DNA of 64,000 nt from Gnetum montanum. Lineage: Eukaryota > Streptophyta > Gnetopsida > Gnetales > Gnetaceae. The notes beneath the pieces were generated by a model. The model searched no databases. It was not told the DNA's origin and saw nothing but the letters and a program-made list of their open reading frames with translations. The translations under genes and the position numbers were made by a program. The first letter of the stretch is position 1. Each line of letters opens with the position of its first letter. Shown here piece after piece: positions 1 to 11,682 of this stretch. The stretch is taken from positions 77,200 through 141,199 of the forward strand of contig MNCI01036322.1 of NCBI GenBank assembly GCA_015680685.1, written 5' to 3'.

Positions 1-2486
1 TAAAATTGTAAAATCAATAACACCCATTTTTTTAAAAGAAAAATTGAAAAAATCATATCTATAGTGATACTCATTTATGTCGATAAGTTTAAGATGTTGA
101 ATAAATTTATTAGTTGAATTTCCACTTGTGTCATAACCCATTTGTCCATTTGTATACATTTTACCTATGATATTGTGTTGATGCATACATCCTAAGTAAA
201 TATTGCTTCAAAAATGAAAAGGTAACAACAATCTCTAGCAATATAATTAATGAAGGATCAACCAACTCCTATTTCATCAAAAGATACCTTTGTAACCTAG
301 GTCTTCAAATTTTAATGAGGAACATTTTTGTTGTTTTTTAGTTATTTACCTCAACTTTCCCTAGTTCATTGGCTTACATTCTATTATCAACCTACCAATT
401 CAATGTAATACTATTATGATTTTGCTAATTTTTAAATATAATATTATCACCTTCTACCTTAAAAATACTTAAAAATTAGCAAAGTTAAGACAAAACACAT
501 TGAATGCAATTTCAGTGAAAGTATTAGGACTAGAATAAATGTAACAATTCAAGGCCAAAAAGTCCATTATTCTAAACAATTTTGCTACTTAAGATCAATG
601 CCCTAATTGGATGGTGAAATTGATATTGTTTTTTTTCTTTAGGATGGCATTGTTATGTAGGTTGTTGGAGGAGGTGTTGGACAAAACAAAATTAGGTTAA
701 GAATAAAAAAAATATATATTAGCATATCCCATAAATAACAAAGAAACTCCAAAAACAAAAATGAAAAGAAAAGGCCCAACAATTTTGCAAATTCCCTTGC
801 AAGTTTTCATCCTTATAACTAATCCTAAAAAGCCTCCTCTATGGGGTAGGAAAATCCTCCTCTCACTTCTTACTATAGGCTTTCTTGTTAATAGATAGAA
901 AGAGTGAAATAAAGATACAAGATGAAAAATAAAGAGCAACAAAAAGGTGTAAGCATAAAATAAGTAAAGTTTCTAGTAACACTACTAGTTAAAGGTTCCA
1001 GTACCCTCTAATAAAGTGCTGAAACTTGAACCTTGACTTACAAAATAAAATGTTTAATAATATTTATTTTTTGAAGCATGTTGAACTCATTATAATTAGA
1101 TACATGATTGTAAAAGATAGCATATCTATTTTTCTAAATAACATACAAAATGTAAGGATCCAAACACTTCCATATAACAAGCAACTTTGTAAGAAGTAGA
1201 GATGTTTTTATACTCTTAGGAAAATTTAATTTGTTAAGGTCAATGTTATGGGGATTATCACATAATTCAAAACATAAAATTAATATCCTTATCACATTTT
1301 TACTTCATAATATTCATTTGGATTTTTTTTTTCTCAATCTTCCTTTTGGTACTACTTTTGTTGTAACTCACTGTGTGTTATGAACACCTTTATCTCAGTT
1401 GTTATTAGTAACCTATGTCGTATTATGAATAATTTTGTTCTAGCTTGTCACAAGAAAATTTTATACTTCACTAAGTTCTTAATGAACTCAAATTCATGTT
1501 GTCCAATGTACTTCATTAAGTTCCTTTTAAACTTAACTTTCCAAAATTCTCTCATACTTTGGTCAATCATGACTAATAACTTTAGTATGTTTATGGATTA
1601 GATCTTCATAAGCCTACATTATTTTATTCTATTGTAACCTTTCAAACAAGTTTATATTCTTATCTAATAAAATTGGCCAATATACATATGATACAACTTG
1701 AATATTCTCTTCTTCTTTAAAAACACTAGATCTTGTATTGCAAGGATCACCATTGTCTTTTATAGTACTTGCTCATTAGTTCTCCTAGTACAAATAATTA
1801 CTTCTTAGTCATCTTAGTATTATATATATTCATACAAATATTACTACAAACTTCCTTTTCTGAAGACTAATTCTTGTTTTGAGACTCCATTCCTTTCTTA
1901 TGCTTATGCTTATTCTGCTTCTTTTATTATTTCACTTTCTCTACTTCAATTTTTTCTACTTACTTTTGGATTTGAACTTCATCCTTATATTTCATAAAGA
2001 GTTATGAATATTCTTAGAATTCATCACGTCATTATGAAATAAGGTTGTTACAAATTTCTTCATTGATCTTCATATTGCTTAGAGAACTCATGATTGAACA
2101 TAAGTTTCCTTATAGAATCAACTAAATTCTTAGAATGGAAATAACAATCTTCAGGAAGAGCTTCTTTCCAATGAGGAAAAAAATCATAAAAAGAGGCCCA
2201 ATTCCAATCATGAATAAAAAAAATACAATCATAAAATGAATGAAAAAACTTAATAATTGAATTGCATATCATATATTTACGTTCTAGCATGCCCAAACAT
2301 TGTCTAATGAGAAGATTTTACTCAAGAATATAATACATAAAATGATTAATTTGAAGAAGATAATAAAGCTTCTAAACTATTCTAAATCTACTATACCATT
2401 ACCTTTTATAATCATTAAGTGATAAAAACTTATTGCATCTAACAAAAATAGAAATTCCTAAGTTTGAAAAAAAGTATAAAACATAT
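1..2486. other. AT-rich sequence without a recognisable gene
   Basis: No open frame here has coding character; the longest (for example 697-942 minus and 1380-1601 plus) have AT-driven composition and no motif. About 785-960 is similar to 26590-26770 and is listed separately as a dispersed repeat. The rest gives me no family assignment. Confidence 0.6.
785..960. repeat. Dispersed repeat, copy 1 (partner 26590-26770)
   Basis: This segment and 26590-26770 share the order of several blocks: GTTTTCATCCTTATA, then a tract with GTAGGAAAA, then CACTTCTTACTA and a run of AG/AAATAA-rich sequence. Similarity is clear by eye but heavily diverged and gapped. It is probably a fragment of an older mobile element whose ends I cannot define. 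Confidence 0.5.
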
Positions 2487-2632
2487 TGAAATCCAAAATA
2501 AGTGAAACATAGGAATACCCCAAGATTTATAAAAGTTTATAACTCATTGCTACCTAGTAATATTGATTCTATAACCTAGGGTTACTAGGCCATGACCCAT
2601 ACCACTAGGATAACACCTCATTATTATAAGTT
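2487..2632 (-). mobile_element. tRNA-derived SINE, copy 1
   Basis: Read on the minus strand, this begins near AATAATGAGGTGTTATCC and contains an A-box-like TTATCCTAGTGGTATGGG. A degenerate B-box follows after CCCTAGGTTATAG, then a shared body with ACTAGGTAGCAATGAG and TATAAACTTTTATAAATCTT. The same head and body occur on the plus strand at 18751-18900. A tRNA-like head with RNA polymerase III boxes fused to an unrelated body is the hallmark of a SINE. I cannot delimit the target duplication or tail, so the ends are approximate. Confidence 0.6.
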
Positions 2633-2679
2633 TAGAAAAAAAGTATGATTTGCAAGTACTTTATGGAAAGGAAGAAGAT

Positions 2680-2935
2680 TCATCCATCGAGGTTTAAAAG
2701 ATGGATATAGACTAGGCTAGTGGCATTTTATACAAGAAAAATATCATAATACAACTAAAGTAAAAATGATACATGATAGTGATTATGTTGTTATTTTATA
2801 AGGTGATAAATGTTAAAGTGACATAAATAACAAATTAATGTACTAAAAATGTAAATGCTTTGATGAATATTAAATGTTACAAAAATAAATAAATTATACA
2901 ATGCAAACATTAGAGGAATACTTGGAGTTGCAATA
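2680..2935 (+). pseudogene. RTE-type LINE fragment (C-terminal part of ORF2)
   Basis: Translated in shifting frames, this stretch matches the C-terminal region of the longer LINE relic at 25236-26332. Shared features are the segment around GG-ATGG-TA-A, the GGCATTTTATA block (residues like SGILY), and the TTAATGTACTAAAAATGTAAATGCTTTGATG block (matching the N-x-QILRCMLN segment there), followed by a block matching LYN-x-DIRG. Plant RTE LINEs carry this conserved tail after the reverse transcriptase. It is broken by stops and frameshifts and ends where the E0 repeat begins, so it is a dead 5'-truncated insertion or a remnant. Confidence 0.6.
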
Positions 2936-2944
2936 GCACTACTT

Positions 2945-3646
2945 TGTAGAAGTGCTACTCAACACCATCCTTGAGTCCCAAAGTAGTTAAGTATTCTAGA
3001 TTAGACTAAAGATGGACTATGCATTAGTAATCACAATACTTCATTAATGGTGCTATTGACAAAACTATTGCATAACTGAGATCTCCTAAGTGTATGCTTC
3101 AAACCTCATGTAGTTAAAATATTCTAAATGAACTAAAAACCATAGCTTTAAATGTCTAGGTAGGCTTGCATGAAGTTGTTCTCCTATTTAACACAATTTT
3201 CTCTCTAGATCTCTCTTTCAAATGTCGACATCACCCTTACATCCCAACATAGTCAAGTATTCCAATGTGGACTCAAGATGTACTACACCTCAATGATCAT
3301 AGCAACTACACGACAACATAAGTGCATAACAAATGTTAGTATAAAGGTTAGAAGTGCGACACATATGCCTTAAGTAATCATAGAAGAATTAGGACTAATT
3401 AGATGTGCATGTATGGACTGTCATTGAGAGCACTAGCATACATATAAGAGAAATCATTCCTTAAGAGAGCTAAGATGCATTTCTATACTAATGCATGTAG
3501 CCTTATACCTTTGCATCATAGCAAAGGGGTGGTGTCCAAGCCAAAGAGGTCAAAGCCTTCTTAGCATCATTTCTTATAACGTTATTCATAAGAAATTAGG
3601 GCAATGTAGTTCTATAAGGGTTGTTATTAATGATTAAGATAGCATG
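2945..3646 (-). repeat. E0 left (3') LTR, part 1
   Basis: It shares long segments with 13701-14232, for example CACCATCCTTGAGTCC near the start, then CACAAACATTAG-like and AGAGACAT-like blocks, a block with TAATGCAT-TAGCC-TATA, and the final TTGTTATTAATGATTAAGAT. This copy also holds an internal partial duplication: the block at about 2960-3060 recurs in altered form at about 3228-3310. That explains why it is longer than the right copy. E1 cuts it after 3646, and the LTR resumes at 10466. Confidence 0.65.
3642..3646. repeat. Target-site duplication of E1 (left)
   Basis: GCATG immediately precedes the TGATGAG start of the E1 5' LTR and recurs at 10461-10465 directly after the 3' LTR. A 5-bp duplication is normal for LTR retrotransposon integration. 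Confidence 0.9.
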
Positions 3647-4524
3647 TGATGAGTCATCAATTGTTAGGCCCTGACATCAGATACTCAACATTGAAGCCTC
3701 AATGTCGGGTATCCAACATCAAAGCCCAAATACAACATCATGTATCTCACATTGGGGGATATATGTTGGCCTATAAATATAGCACTTGGGATCATGATCT
3801 CCAGCCAAATCTTTGCATAGTTTTTCATAGTTTTGTCAATAGAGTAGTCGAACTCTTATAGTTTTATTCCATAATCTTAGACAATAGTTAGTGAATTCCC
3901 ATAGAGTGGATCTAAGTTAGTTGTATGAAGTCTTATTCAACTAGCAATGTACCTAGACATATTCCATGAGCAGCAATAAGATTGAGATTGATTCTTATGC
4001 ATTGCAACAATTTGAATTAGATTAGATTTACTTTCCATGAAATTTACTTTTCATGTACATAGTTAATATTTACATTTTCATGCATGTTAATTAATTAATC
4101 ACATAAGTACAATCATTTCAAGCATGCATATGACTCTTGGTAATCCCAACAATGCTTAACGTTTAGTAACTCAGTAGCATTATATGTGTTCAGGATGTGC
4201 ACGGGAAGTGGGATTGGATACTTATGTTAGGGTAGTTAATTATTAATTAGAAATTAGATTAGTTGAATTGATTATAAATTAAGCTTAAACCTATTATTAA
4301 TTGTAGAACAATAAAATATAAAATAATAAAAAATCATATGCCTCACTCTGGACTAAACCATACATGATAAAGCTACCACTAGTCCAAGTGGGAAGATAGT
4401 GAACTATGATCAAGGCATAGTGATCTAGATGCCACAACTAGTCCCATCCATGGAATTTGATTGGATCATGCATAAATTCTTGTGATTTGTATGGTTGGGC
4501 ATAGGGGTACCTCGCTACTCATCA
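3647..4524 (+). repeat. E1 5' LTR
   Basis: The LTR starts TGATGAG and ends CTCATCA, a 7-bp perfect terminal inverted repeat including the canonical TG...CA. The first 120 bp hold repeated short motifs (AACATC, GTATC and related). A TATA box follows at 3772-3779, so the U3/R boundary probably lies shortly after. Related LTRs occur at 9584, 18926, 24082, 27654, 40795, 43563, 46643, 52932, 58788 and 61229, with more distant ones at 10769 and 29799. Confidence 0.9.
3772..3779 (+). promoter_or_regulatory. TATA box of the E1 5' LTR promoter
   Basis: TATAAATA sits in the conserved context GGCCTATAAATATAGCACTT, about 125 bp into the LTR. The same block occurs in sibling LTRs, for example AGCCTATAAATATAACACTT near 43720 and, on the minus strand, near 24780 and 61940. 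Position and conservation fit a retrotransposon RNA polymerase II core promoter. Confidence 0.65.
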
Positions 4525-4525
4525 T

Positions 4526-4543
4526 TGGCACTATTGCCAGGTA
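4526..4543 (+). other. Primer-binding site of E1 (tRNA-Asp)
   Basis: TGGCACTATTGCCAGGTA lies one base after the 5' LTR. The complement of the 3' end of plant tRNA-Asp(GUC) is TGGCGCCGTTGCCGGGGA; 13 of 18 positions match. Four of the five mismatches are C-to-T or G-to-A changes, as expected from deamination of methylated cytosine. The sibling E5 keeps 16 of 18. Confidence 0.8.
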
Positions 4544-4639
4544 TGGTTCTTGTTATCTGTATTAGTTATATTATATATGATCACTATAAAGGTATTAATG
4601 ATCTATCTTTTAAAAAATATAAATATTTTAAGTCACACA

Positions 4640-5740
4640 TGTTATCAAGTAAAATCATGTCTTCTTCAAATAGGATCGATAATGCATTGTATGATAAGAG
4701 CACTCATAGGAGAAATGATAGGATATATACTGAAGAAAATTAGAGTGAACAACCTCAAGCGAGGGTTTTTTATGCTCATTTAGACCCTTACTACACTCAA
4801 AGAATATGTTTAGATAAGGTAGATAATCCTAGAGGATATAGAAAAAGTCCTAGATCAAGGAGGGCTTCAAGGCCTAAGACCTCCTATAAACCTAAATAAG
4901 ATAAATCAATGGACCAAAGGGACAACTATAGGAGCCATGGTGATTCTCCTAGTTCTTCATATTCCTCTTCCTCTTCAACATCTAGTTCTAATGAAGATGA
5001 ATGTAGGCATAGAGATAGAGCTCCACTATGGGGTCAAGATAAAGATAGAAATCAAACCCAAGGAAAAAATCAAAGATATCACAAGAAGCATAAACAAGAT
5101 CATTACAATCAAATTAATGAAAATAGAGATTTTCATCACAAAATGTCTAATGATGATGAATCCTTGTTGGACACGAAGAGGCTGATGGAGATCATAGAGG
5201 TAGTTAAGATACCACATAGGCGTCGCAAGGACAATCACTTACCCAGGCTTGATATAAACAATATTCCTAAATTTTTGGGAGGCTACAACTTGGATCCACA
5301 ACACCATATACAAGCCTTCCATGATGCCTGTGCCTTGTACAACATTGGGAATGGATGGTAAAAGCTTAACCTCTTTCCTAGGATACTAATTGAAGAAGAT
5401 GAAAGTTGATATAAATTGTTGAAACCAAGTTCCATTCACCAGTGGTCCACAATGTGGGAACTTTTCAACGAAAAATATGAAACCTATGGGAGGTTTTTCA
5501 ACCTAAGAAAAGAAATCCAAGAGTGAAAGCAAGAAAATCATGAACCCTTGGAAGTGGCCTTGGAAAGATACTAATCACTACTACATAGATGCCTAGGCCA
5601 TGGTTTCTCTAAGGAAAGGAAACTTTTTCACATCACACATGACATGGGCTTCATAATGAAACAATGGAGACCCTTGGGATGTATGATCTAGATGAATTAT
5701 ATGAGCTACAAACCCATCAAATCAAAAATTTAATCAAGTG
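4640..5740 (+). pseudogene. E1 gag (capsid region), decayed
   Basis: The best-preserved part is 4909-5361. It starts with a Ser-rich run followed by Asp/Arg/His/Lys-rich sequence, then DESLL and an IIEVVKIPHR block, then the capsid start DINNIPKFLGGYNLDPQHH and a QAFHDACALYNI motif. The same order appears in E5 (58270-57409) and E3 (40540-39000). The reading continues past a stop at 5359 with capsid-like residues (W-S-T-M-W-E-L-F-N-E-K-Y) and a CLGHGFS block near 5590, interrupted by several more stops. This is the retrotransposon gag fold that builds virus-like particles; here it is non-functional. Confidence 0.8.
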
Positions 5741-7334
5741 TGTTGTGAAAGAAGAAGGAGAGCTATGTAGATGAGAGATTGTAGAGAAAAATAATTGGGA
5801 TCCAACTCTGCAAAAGAAAAGCATCCATATCTATGATAAGGAAAAAGAGGTAGCTCTCAATGAGGTGATTTTACAATAGACCTTGACAATACAAAATTCT
5901 ATCATTGAGATAAAAGAATACTTGGATAAGATGTCAAAATCAATGAATGAGAATGGTAAAACTTGTGAAGAAATCATAGAGGAGAGAGTAGTGCAAAATT
6001 AATCAAATGATCACAACAAAAGGAGGAAAAAGAACCAAGAAATAGCTACAGACACTATTCGACAAGAAGGGGAAATGGTCATAGAAGAAGAGGCTATAGA
6101 ATCAACCACTAAAGAGGATGGTGGATGTGACATTTACCTACATGACCATACAAAGGGCTATTGCCCACTCTTGTTGCATCTACATAAGTATTGGGTAGGG
6201 GCATTAAATTCAAATTTTGTATAAAAGTATATGCCCAAGAGATTTTTCTTTTTCATAGTAATTTTAGACAACCCCAAAACCAACTGTACTATCCTTAGGG
6301 GACTTATTACTAGCCTCAACATTGGCATAAACTATAGTGGCAATAACCATAGTTGTGGGGGAGGCCACCACCAGACTAGTCCTACCCTTACTACCATCGA
6401 AACCCAAATAGATATTATGTTCAACAATATATTTTCCTAATTGGTTCTACTCCCTCTACCTCAAATCCTCCTATTTGAGATTATCTTCTTTATTTGGAAA
6501 TGTCGTCTAGATGCTTGGTATCAAAACACAAACTACAATGAATTTGACTACGGTATGAAATGCTCTATTGCTAGTAATGTTCAACTTCACTGTCGTGAAC
6601 TAGGCTTTCTCAATAATATTACCTTTTCCAACTAAATTCTCTTTGAATTAGGTGTATTGATCTCCTTCTTCAGCTGTCATCCTGGGGGGATGCGATAAGC
6701 TTTTGTCTTGTTGTAGGTTGAATGGGGGGTCATCTTGCAACATTGGGCTCTGTTAAGGTTTTGGATTTAATTTTTCCTCTCCAGCTAGCACATCAACTTA
6801 ACAACCCCCCCCCCCCACCTCAAATCACTGCTACCACTCTCCCAAATATCAACATCCTACAACATCTTATATGAGATCACCATCTCACACCTCTTATCCT
6901 TTAGCATATCCTCAATATTCTCATACTCACATGCCACCACTAACAACATAGGAAGGTTCGACACCACAATATCAACAAATCAATGCCACTTGTGCTGTGA
7001 ATGTGCATAGACATGCTGATACTAGTGGAACTCAACCACAACATAGAAAGCATCCCTTCTGGAGGAAAGGACATAAGTCAAAGAAAACCATGCATGGACC
7101 CACCATATCATTTGAGCCATCACAATGCTAATCTAGTGCAGTGCCTTCCTTTTCACAACCAACGTCCTCTAACCCTATGCAAAATCCAACAACCATCACC
7201 ACTCCAACACAAGACATAAATGATGAACCTATCATTATGGAAAGACAACAGAATCCATGCATCACTGCTAATAGTAAAGGATGCAACTATGGACTAGAAA
7301 TTCAAAATATTAACACAAATCCACAACAAAGATA
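5741..7334 (+). pseudogene. E1 gag C-terminal part: zinc-knuckle relic and Pro/Thr/Gln-rich tail
   Basis: At about 6121-6190 the frame reads GGCDIYLHDHTKGYCP, a mutated CX2CX3HX4C knuckle. The second Cys is Tyr here, but it is Cys in E2 near 23490. After it comes a conserved HLHKYW block and then a long Pro/Tyr/His/Thr-rich region (to 7334) with several short open frames, equivalent to 21770-22500 in E2 and 52260-52931 in E4. In other gag proteins the knuckle binds RNA; the rich tail is unassigned. A run of 12 C at 6805-6816 breaks the frame. Confidence 0.65.
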
Positions 7335-9583
7335 AGGAACAAGTGTATGAACAAAGACCAATATATGTAGTATCCACTAAACCAAAAGATACCCAATGGC
7401 TTGAAAATGAGATTTTAAGATTATTTCAAAGATGACTAGAGATAATGGATCTGCTTATTAGTTCTAGACTTAAGAAAATGGACCAAATAAAGGACTTATA
7501 TGCATATATCTTACAAAACTAATAAATATTTTTCACCTATTTTTTATTTTACAATTTTTTATCAATTTCCTATTTCTTCCAAAATTTTCTGATTCTTCAT
7601 GTGTTTTCCATTTCTTAATATTTTTCTTTTCTTTATATTTTTCTCTTTTCTTGAGTCATTTTATTTTTCTTTATGAATGTATTTTTATGTTTTTGTTAAT
7701 AATATTGCCAAGTCATGATGCAGAAGTCAACGCTATGTGTTCTATTTTTTATGCTATGCTATCAAGATGATTGGGTAAGTAATTGTGTAAAGCAGTGAGA
7801 CCACCTCATCTATCCCTCCAATTATCTAAATAAAAGCTATTTTTCATGAAAAAAATTTGGTTCTTCTTTTATGAAACTAAAATTAATCAATGATCATTGT
7901 ACCTTAAAGAAAGAGGGAATGACTAAGTGGGAATAGCAAAGGGTGTGACCTCAAGGGAACTTGTTGGGTTCTCTTCTTAGCTTCCTTCATGTAGTTTATA
8001 ACTCCTCTTGGAATGTATCATCACTTCCCCATTGACCAATAAAAAGAAAAAGCTCTATATTTTCATGGTGTGGTTTCCATCCAAACAAAACAAAAACACA
8101 AAAAAAAATGAAGAGCAAAAAGACAAAAAAAAAAACAAAAAACAAAAATAATAATGGAAATTCAAAGCACACCCCTTAGACACAATAATGGGCTACAAGA
8201 ACTAGTTATGGGGTTGGAAAGACATGTTATCCATGCCTGAAGGCACTCCTTTAACTAAGGCCCTTCCTTCCTTCTTCTCTTTTCTTCTCATTTTGAAGTG
8301 ATGATTGTTCTTTGAGGTGGTTGTGGACTCATGGTGGTTGGAAAGATGGAACACATCAATGCAAGGATACTATTCATGGTATGGACTTGGTTTGAACTTG
8401 GAAAAATAGGTATGTTGATCATTTTAATCACACTTGCCATAAGAACCTATTATGGACATGGTCAAAGTACCTTACATCCCAATCTCTGCAATCCCTTCTC
8501 ATTCCATTATTCAACTCAGTACTACATGTGATTATGAGCCTTTTAGTTTTGTGTAGTATAGTGCAACATCCTAACCAAGGTAGTTGTGTGTTGTTTGGAA
8601 CAAAGGCATGGTCTCCATTTAACTTCTTGGATGCCCACAAACATCTTCTAGAATATCAATGATAGTTTCTCTAAATTTATGCATGATTTTGAAACTATTT
8701 CTCATTTCTTTCATTAATTTTTCTTGCTTTTCTATTTCCATATCCATTAAGATTTCTTGGCCATCTTTTAAATTAGACTTTTCATTTTAATTACTCAAAA
8801 ACCTATGTGCTTTCAGAGTTACGCTAATTAGTCATGGTGACTAGGGATGCCTACTTTAAAATTTCTTGAATTTTTCCAACATCCTATTTTTGAACATCAT
8901 GGTAACTAATAGTAATTGATCAAAATAATGTGCATAGATTGATCAGTTTAGTTACCTCATAGCCTTGGGCATAGTATGCTGTAATCACCTTATGCTTAAA
9001 TGAACACTAAGGGATCTAAAAAGGGTTAATTATTAAGGAAAATTTACTAAAAATAATGTTGATTCTTTGGTGACTATAGGTGATGCTAAAAGAAAACACC
9101 TAAAGAAGAAGGTCTTTTCCAGGCACAAAAATGAAGCTAAGAGGAAGACAATGAAGGATATGCCCATGGACAAATAGTAGCACATACAAGATAGTAGCTC
9201 AAGCTTTGCATGTTTTCTAGAGCTATGGGGCAATGAGAAGAAATGTTAGTCCACCCTTTAAGAATGTTATGCATAACTAGAGAAGCATCGACATAATAAT
9301 CAAGGTTAAAAGTTTTCGACTACTAATGACAATAAGTTGAATCATCTTCAGTAGATTCTTGAAGAACTCTACAAATTTTGTAATCTTTAAAGTCTATCTA
9401 GTCTTTTTTTCACTCTGTCATTTTGTATGCATCCACTAGAATAGAATTTTATAATGCTTCACTCAAATTTAGTTAACAATTTTCATATCAGTCAATAATC
9501 CCATACATTCCCAATATTTTGTAAGGAACTTTTTCCTCATTTTTCTTAATTTGAGGATGAGTTTTCATTCAATTTTTGGGGTA
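7335..9583 (+). other. E1 3' internal region without recognised coding
   Basis: T-rich (7500-7700) then A-rich (8090-8160) sequence with only short chance frames. No polymerase or integrase motif is visible in any frame. The end is conserved among siblings: GAGGATGAGTTTTCATTCA followed by TTTTTGGGGTA directly before the 3' LTR, which I take as the degenerate polypurine-tract equivalent used for plus-strand priming. Confidence 0.6.
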
Positions 9584-10460
9584 TGATGAGTCATCAATTG
9601 TCAGGCCCCAATGGTAGATACCCAATGTCAAAGCCTCGATGTCAGGTATCCAATGTTGGAGCCCATATGCGACATCAGGTATTCAATGTTAGGGGGTATA
9701 TGCTGGCCTATAACTATAGCACTTTGGCTTACATTTTCTAGCTAGATTTTTGCATAGTTTTTCATAGTTTTATCAATTGAGTAGCCAAACTCTTGTAGTT
9801 TTATTTCGTAATCTTAGAGAATAGTCAGTGAATGCCCATAGAGTGGATTTAAGTCAATTATACAAAGTCTTATTCAACTGGCAATGTACCTAGACATATT
9901 CCATGAGTGACAATAAGATTGAAATTAATTCTTATGCATTACAGCACTTTAACTTAGATTAGATTTACTTTTCATACAATTTACTTTTTATGTACTTAGT
10001 TAATATTTAAATTTTCATGCATGTTAATTAGTTAAGCACATAAGTATGATTGCTTCAAGCATGCATATGACTCTTGTTAATCCCAATAGTGCTTAACATT
10101 TGGTAACCTAGCAGCATTATACGTGTTTAAGATGTACATGAGAAGTCGGATTGGATACTTATGTTTGGATTGGTGATTATTAGTTAGCAATTAGATTAGT
10201 TGAATTGATTATAAATTAAGTTTCAACCTATTGTTAATCATAGAATAATAAAATATAAAATAATAAAAATCATATGCCTCACTCTAGACTAAACCATATG
10301 TGACAAAGCTACCACTAGTCCAAGTGAGAAGATAGAAAACTGCGATCAAGGCATAGCGATCTAGGCACCACAACTAATCCCATCCATGAAATTCAACTGG
10401 ATTATGCATGAATGCTTCTGATTCGTATGGTTGGATGTAGGGATACCTCACTACTCATCA
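9584..10460 (+). repeat. E1 3' LTR
   Basis: It starts TGATGAGTCATCAATTG, like the 5' copy, and ends CTACTCATCA. The TATA region reads CCTATAACTATAGCACTT, one base off the 5' copy. It is followed immediately by the target duplication GCATG (10461-10465) and then the resumed E0 LTR. Confidence 0.9.
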
Positions 10461-10465
10461 GCATG

Positions 10466-10550
10466 GAATCTACATGAATTTCTATACTAATTTCAACACC
10501 CATTCTAGAAGGGGATTAGTCTTCAAATGACCAATAAGATATACTCTCTA
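10466..10550 (-). repeat. E0 left (3') LTR, part 2
   Basis: After the E1 target duplication the sequence resumes similarity to 14150-14232, with TTCTAGAAGG, CTTCAAAT and ATACTCTCTAT in the same order and spacing. This shows E1 landed inside a pre-existing E0 LTR. From 10551 to 10768 I see only unassigned E0 interior. Confidence 0.6.
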
Positions 10551-10768
10551 TGCTCTTCCTTGCATAAAATAAGCAACATCCCTAGAGCTAAAGTCTTTGT
10601 TCATGCACTTCCCCAAACATGGAGAGTGAAGTGAATATCAAGGGTATTGAAAAACTTGAAGTCCATTTGAAAATTATCAATAATAAGATTCAATAACTAG
10701 GATTATCAATTGTAAAGCACAAATATTAAACTCAACTTGACATCCAACTGAGGTTTAGAGATGCTCGT

Positions 10769-11517
10769 TGATGAGCCGCAATATCGCATTTGGATATCGC
10801 TTCCCGCTGCAAGTTTTATAAATAAGAAGAGGAATTCCCTTGTTTCTACATCTAGATCTAGACCCTTAACCAAACTATAGCAATTTTACCATTCTAGAGT
10901 TAGAATAATTTCCATGTGCCCGTTGTAGGACTCTCAAAGTGAACGGATCTTTATTCGAGAAAATTGTACCTGAGCAATAAAGATGAACTTTCTAATAAAC
11001 CTTGCAACATATGGACTAAGCTAAATAGGATTTAATTATTGTTAAACTGTTTAAATGCTTTCTTAGACAGTTAATCTCTCTCAACCCTTAACTCTCTTAG
11101 TTAAGCACATTCAGTATGACCGCTTCGAGCACGTGTGTAACACTTGGTAACCTAGTAACAAGTAGTGTTTGGTAATCCCAGCAACATTACACTAGTTCAG
11201 GGTATGTACAGTAAGTGGGAACAGATACTGGTTCTAGGATAATTAGAACTTAGTTAGTGAAAGTTAGTTATTTAGTCTCTTCACCCTTTCCCCTATCAGC
11301 ATAGGCGTTAAAAAGATAAAAGATATAAAAATCATGTACCTCAAGCTCACTTAACCATACAACTATGACAAATACAAGTAGCTTGGGAAGACAGTGATTG
11401 ATTAACCTTAAGTGTTCCATAAAGCACGTAAGAACTTAGTCCTTGGAGTTCGACCGAATCACGTGTGAGACGATTGTATTCGTATGGTTGAGTGTAGGGG
11501 TACCTCACTGCTCATCA
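10769..11517 (+). repeat. Solo LTR of the E5-like subfamily
   Basis: A 749-bp LTR, TGATGAG...CTCATCA, flanked by CTCGT (10764-10768) and CTTGT (11518-11522), a target duplication with one C-to-T change at a CpG. Its body matches the reverse complement of the E5 LTRs: shared blocks include TAAATAAGAAGAGG-like, the Met-like ATAAAGATGAACTT, GAACGGATCTTTATTCGA and CTTGGTAA. No interior follows, so it arose by recombination between the LTRs of a former full element. Confidence 0.85.
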
Positions 11518-11682
11518 CTTGTGCATCTCAAGTTTAGGAAGAATAGGTTTATCTCATTTTTTCAAGAATTATCAACCTTTCCACTTGGGGTAAAGACTCA
11601 AATTATGAATTATTTTGCTATCCATTGTAATGCTATAAATGTGTAGAAAATTGAAGGCACTCATTCATCCATCCCCAAACCT

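Larger units (their letters stand above)
3647..10460 (+). mobile_element. E1: full-length non-autonomous LTR retrotransposon (gag only)
   Basis: This 6.8-kb plus-strand element has an 878-bp 5' LTR (3647-4524), an 877-bp 3' LTR (9584-10460) and perfect GCATG target duplications. A tRNA-Asp-type primer-binding site directly follows the 5' LTR, and a G-rich tract precedes the 3' LTR. The interior carries a decayed gag (about 4640-5740), a zinc-knuckle relic near 6120 and a Pro/Thr/Gln-rich coding relic to about 7334. Nothing resembling reverse transcriptase, RNase H or integrase is present, so it must have moved with enzymes supplied in trans. The two LTRs differ at many sites (by eye about one in seven over the first 300 bp), so the insertion is old. 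Confidence 0.9.

Noticed and set aside
2060-2296. 78-residue minus-strand frame with a KEALPED segment that faintly recalls CACTA transposase (Tnp2)
   Set aside because: The resemblance covers fewer than 30 residues, and no further Tnp2 motif follows on either side.
6805-6816. Run of 12 C as a polypurine tract or regulatory site
   Set aside because: It lies in the middle of the E1 Pro-rich region, far from the 3' LTR, and other copies lack it; simple slippage is enough.
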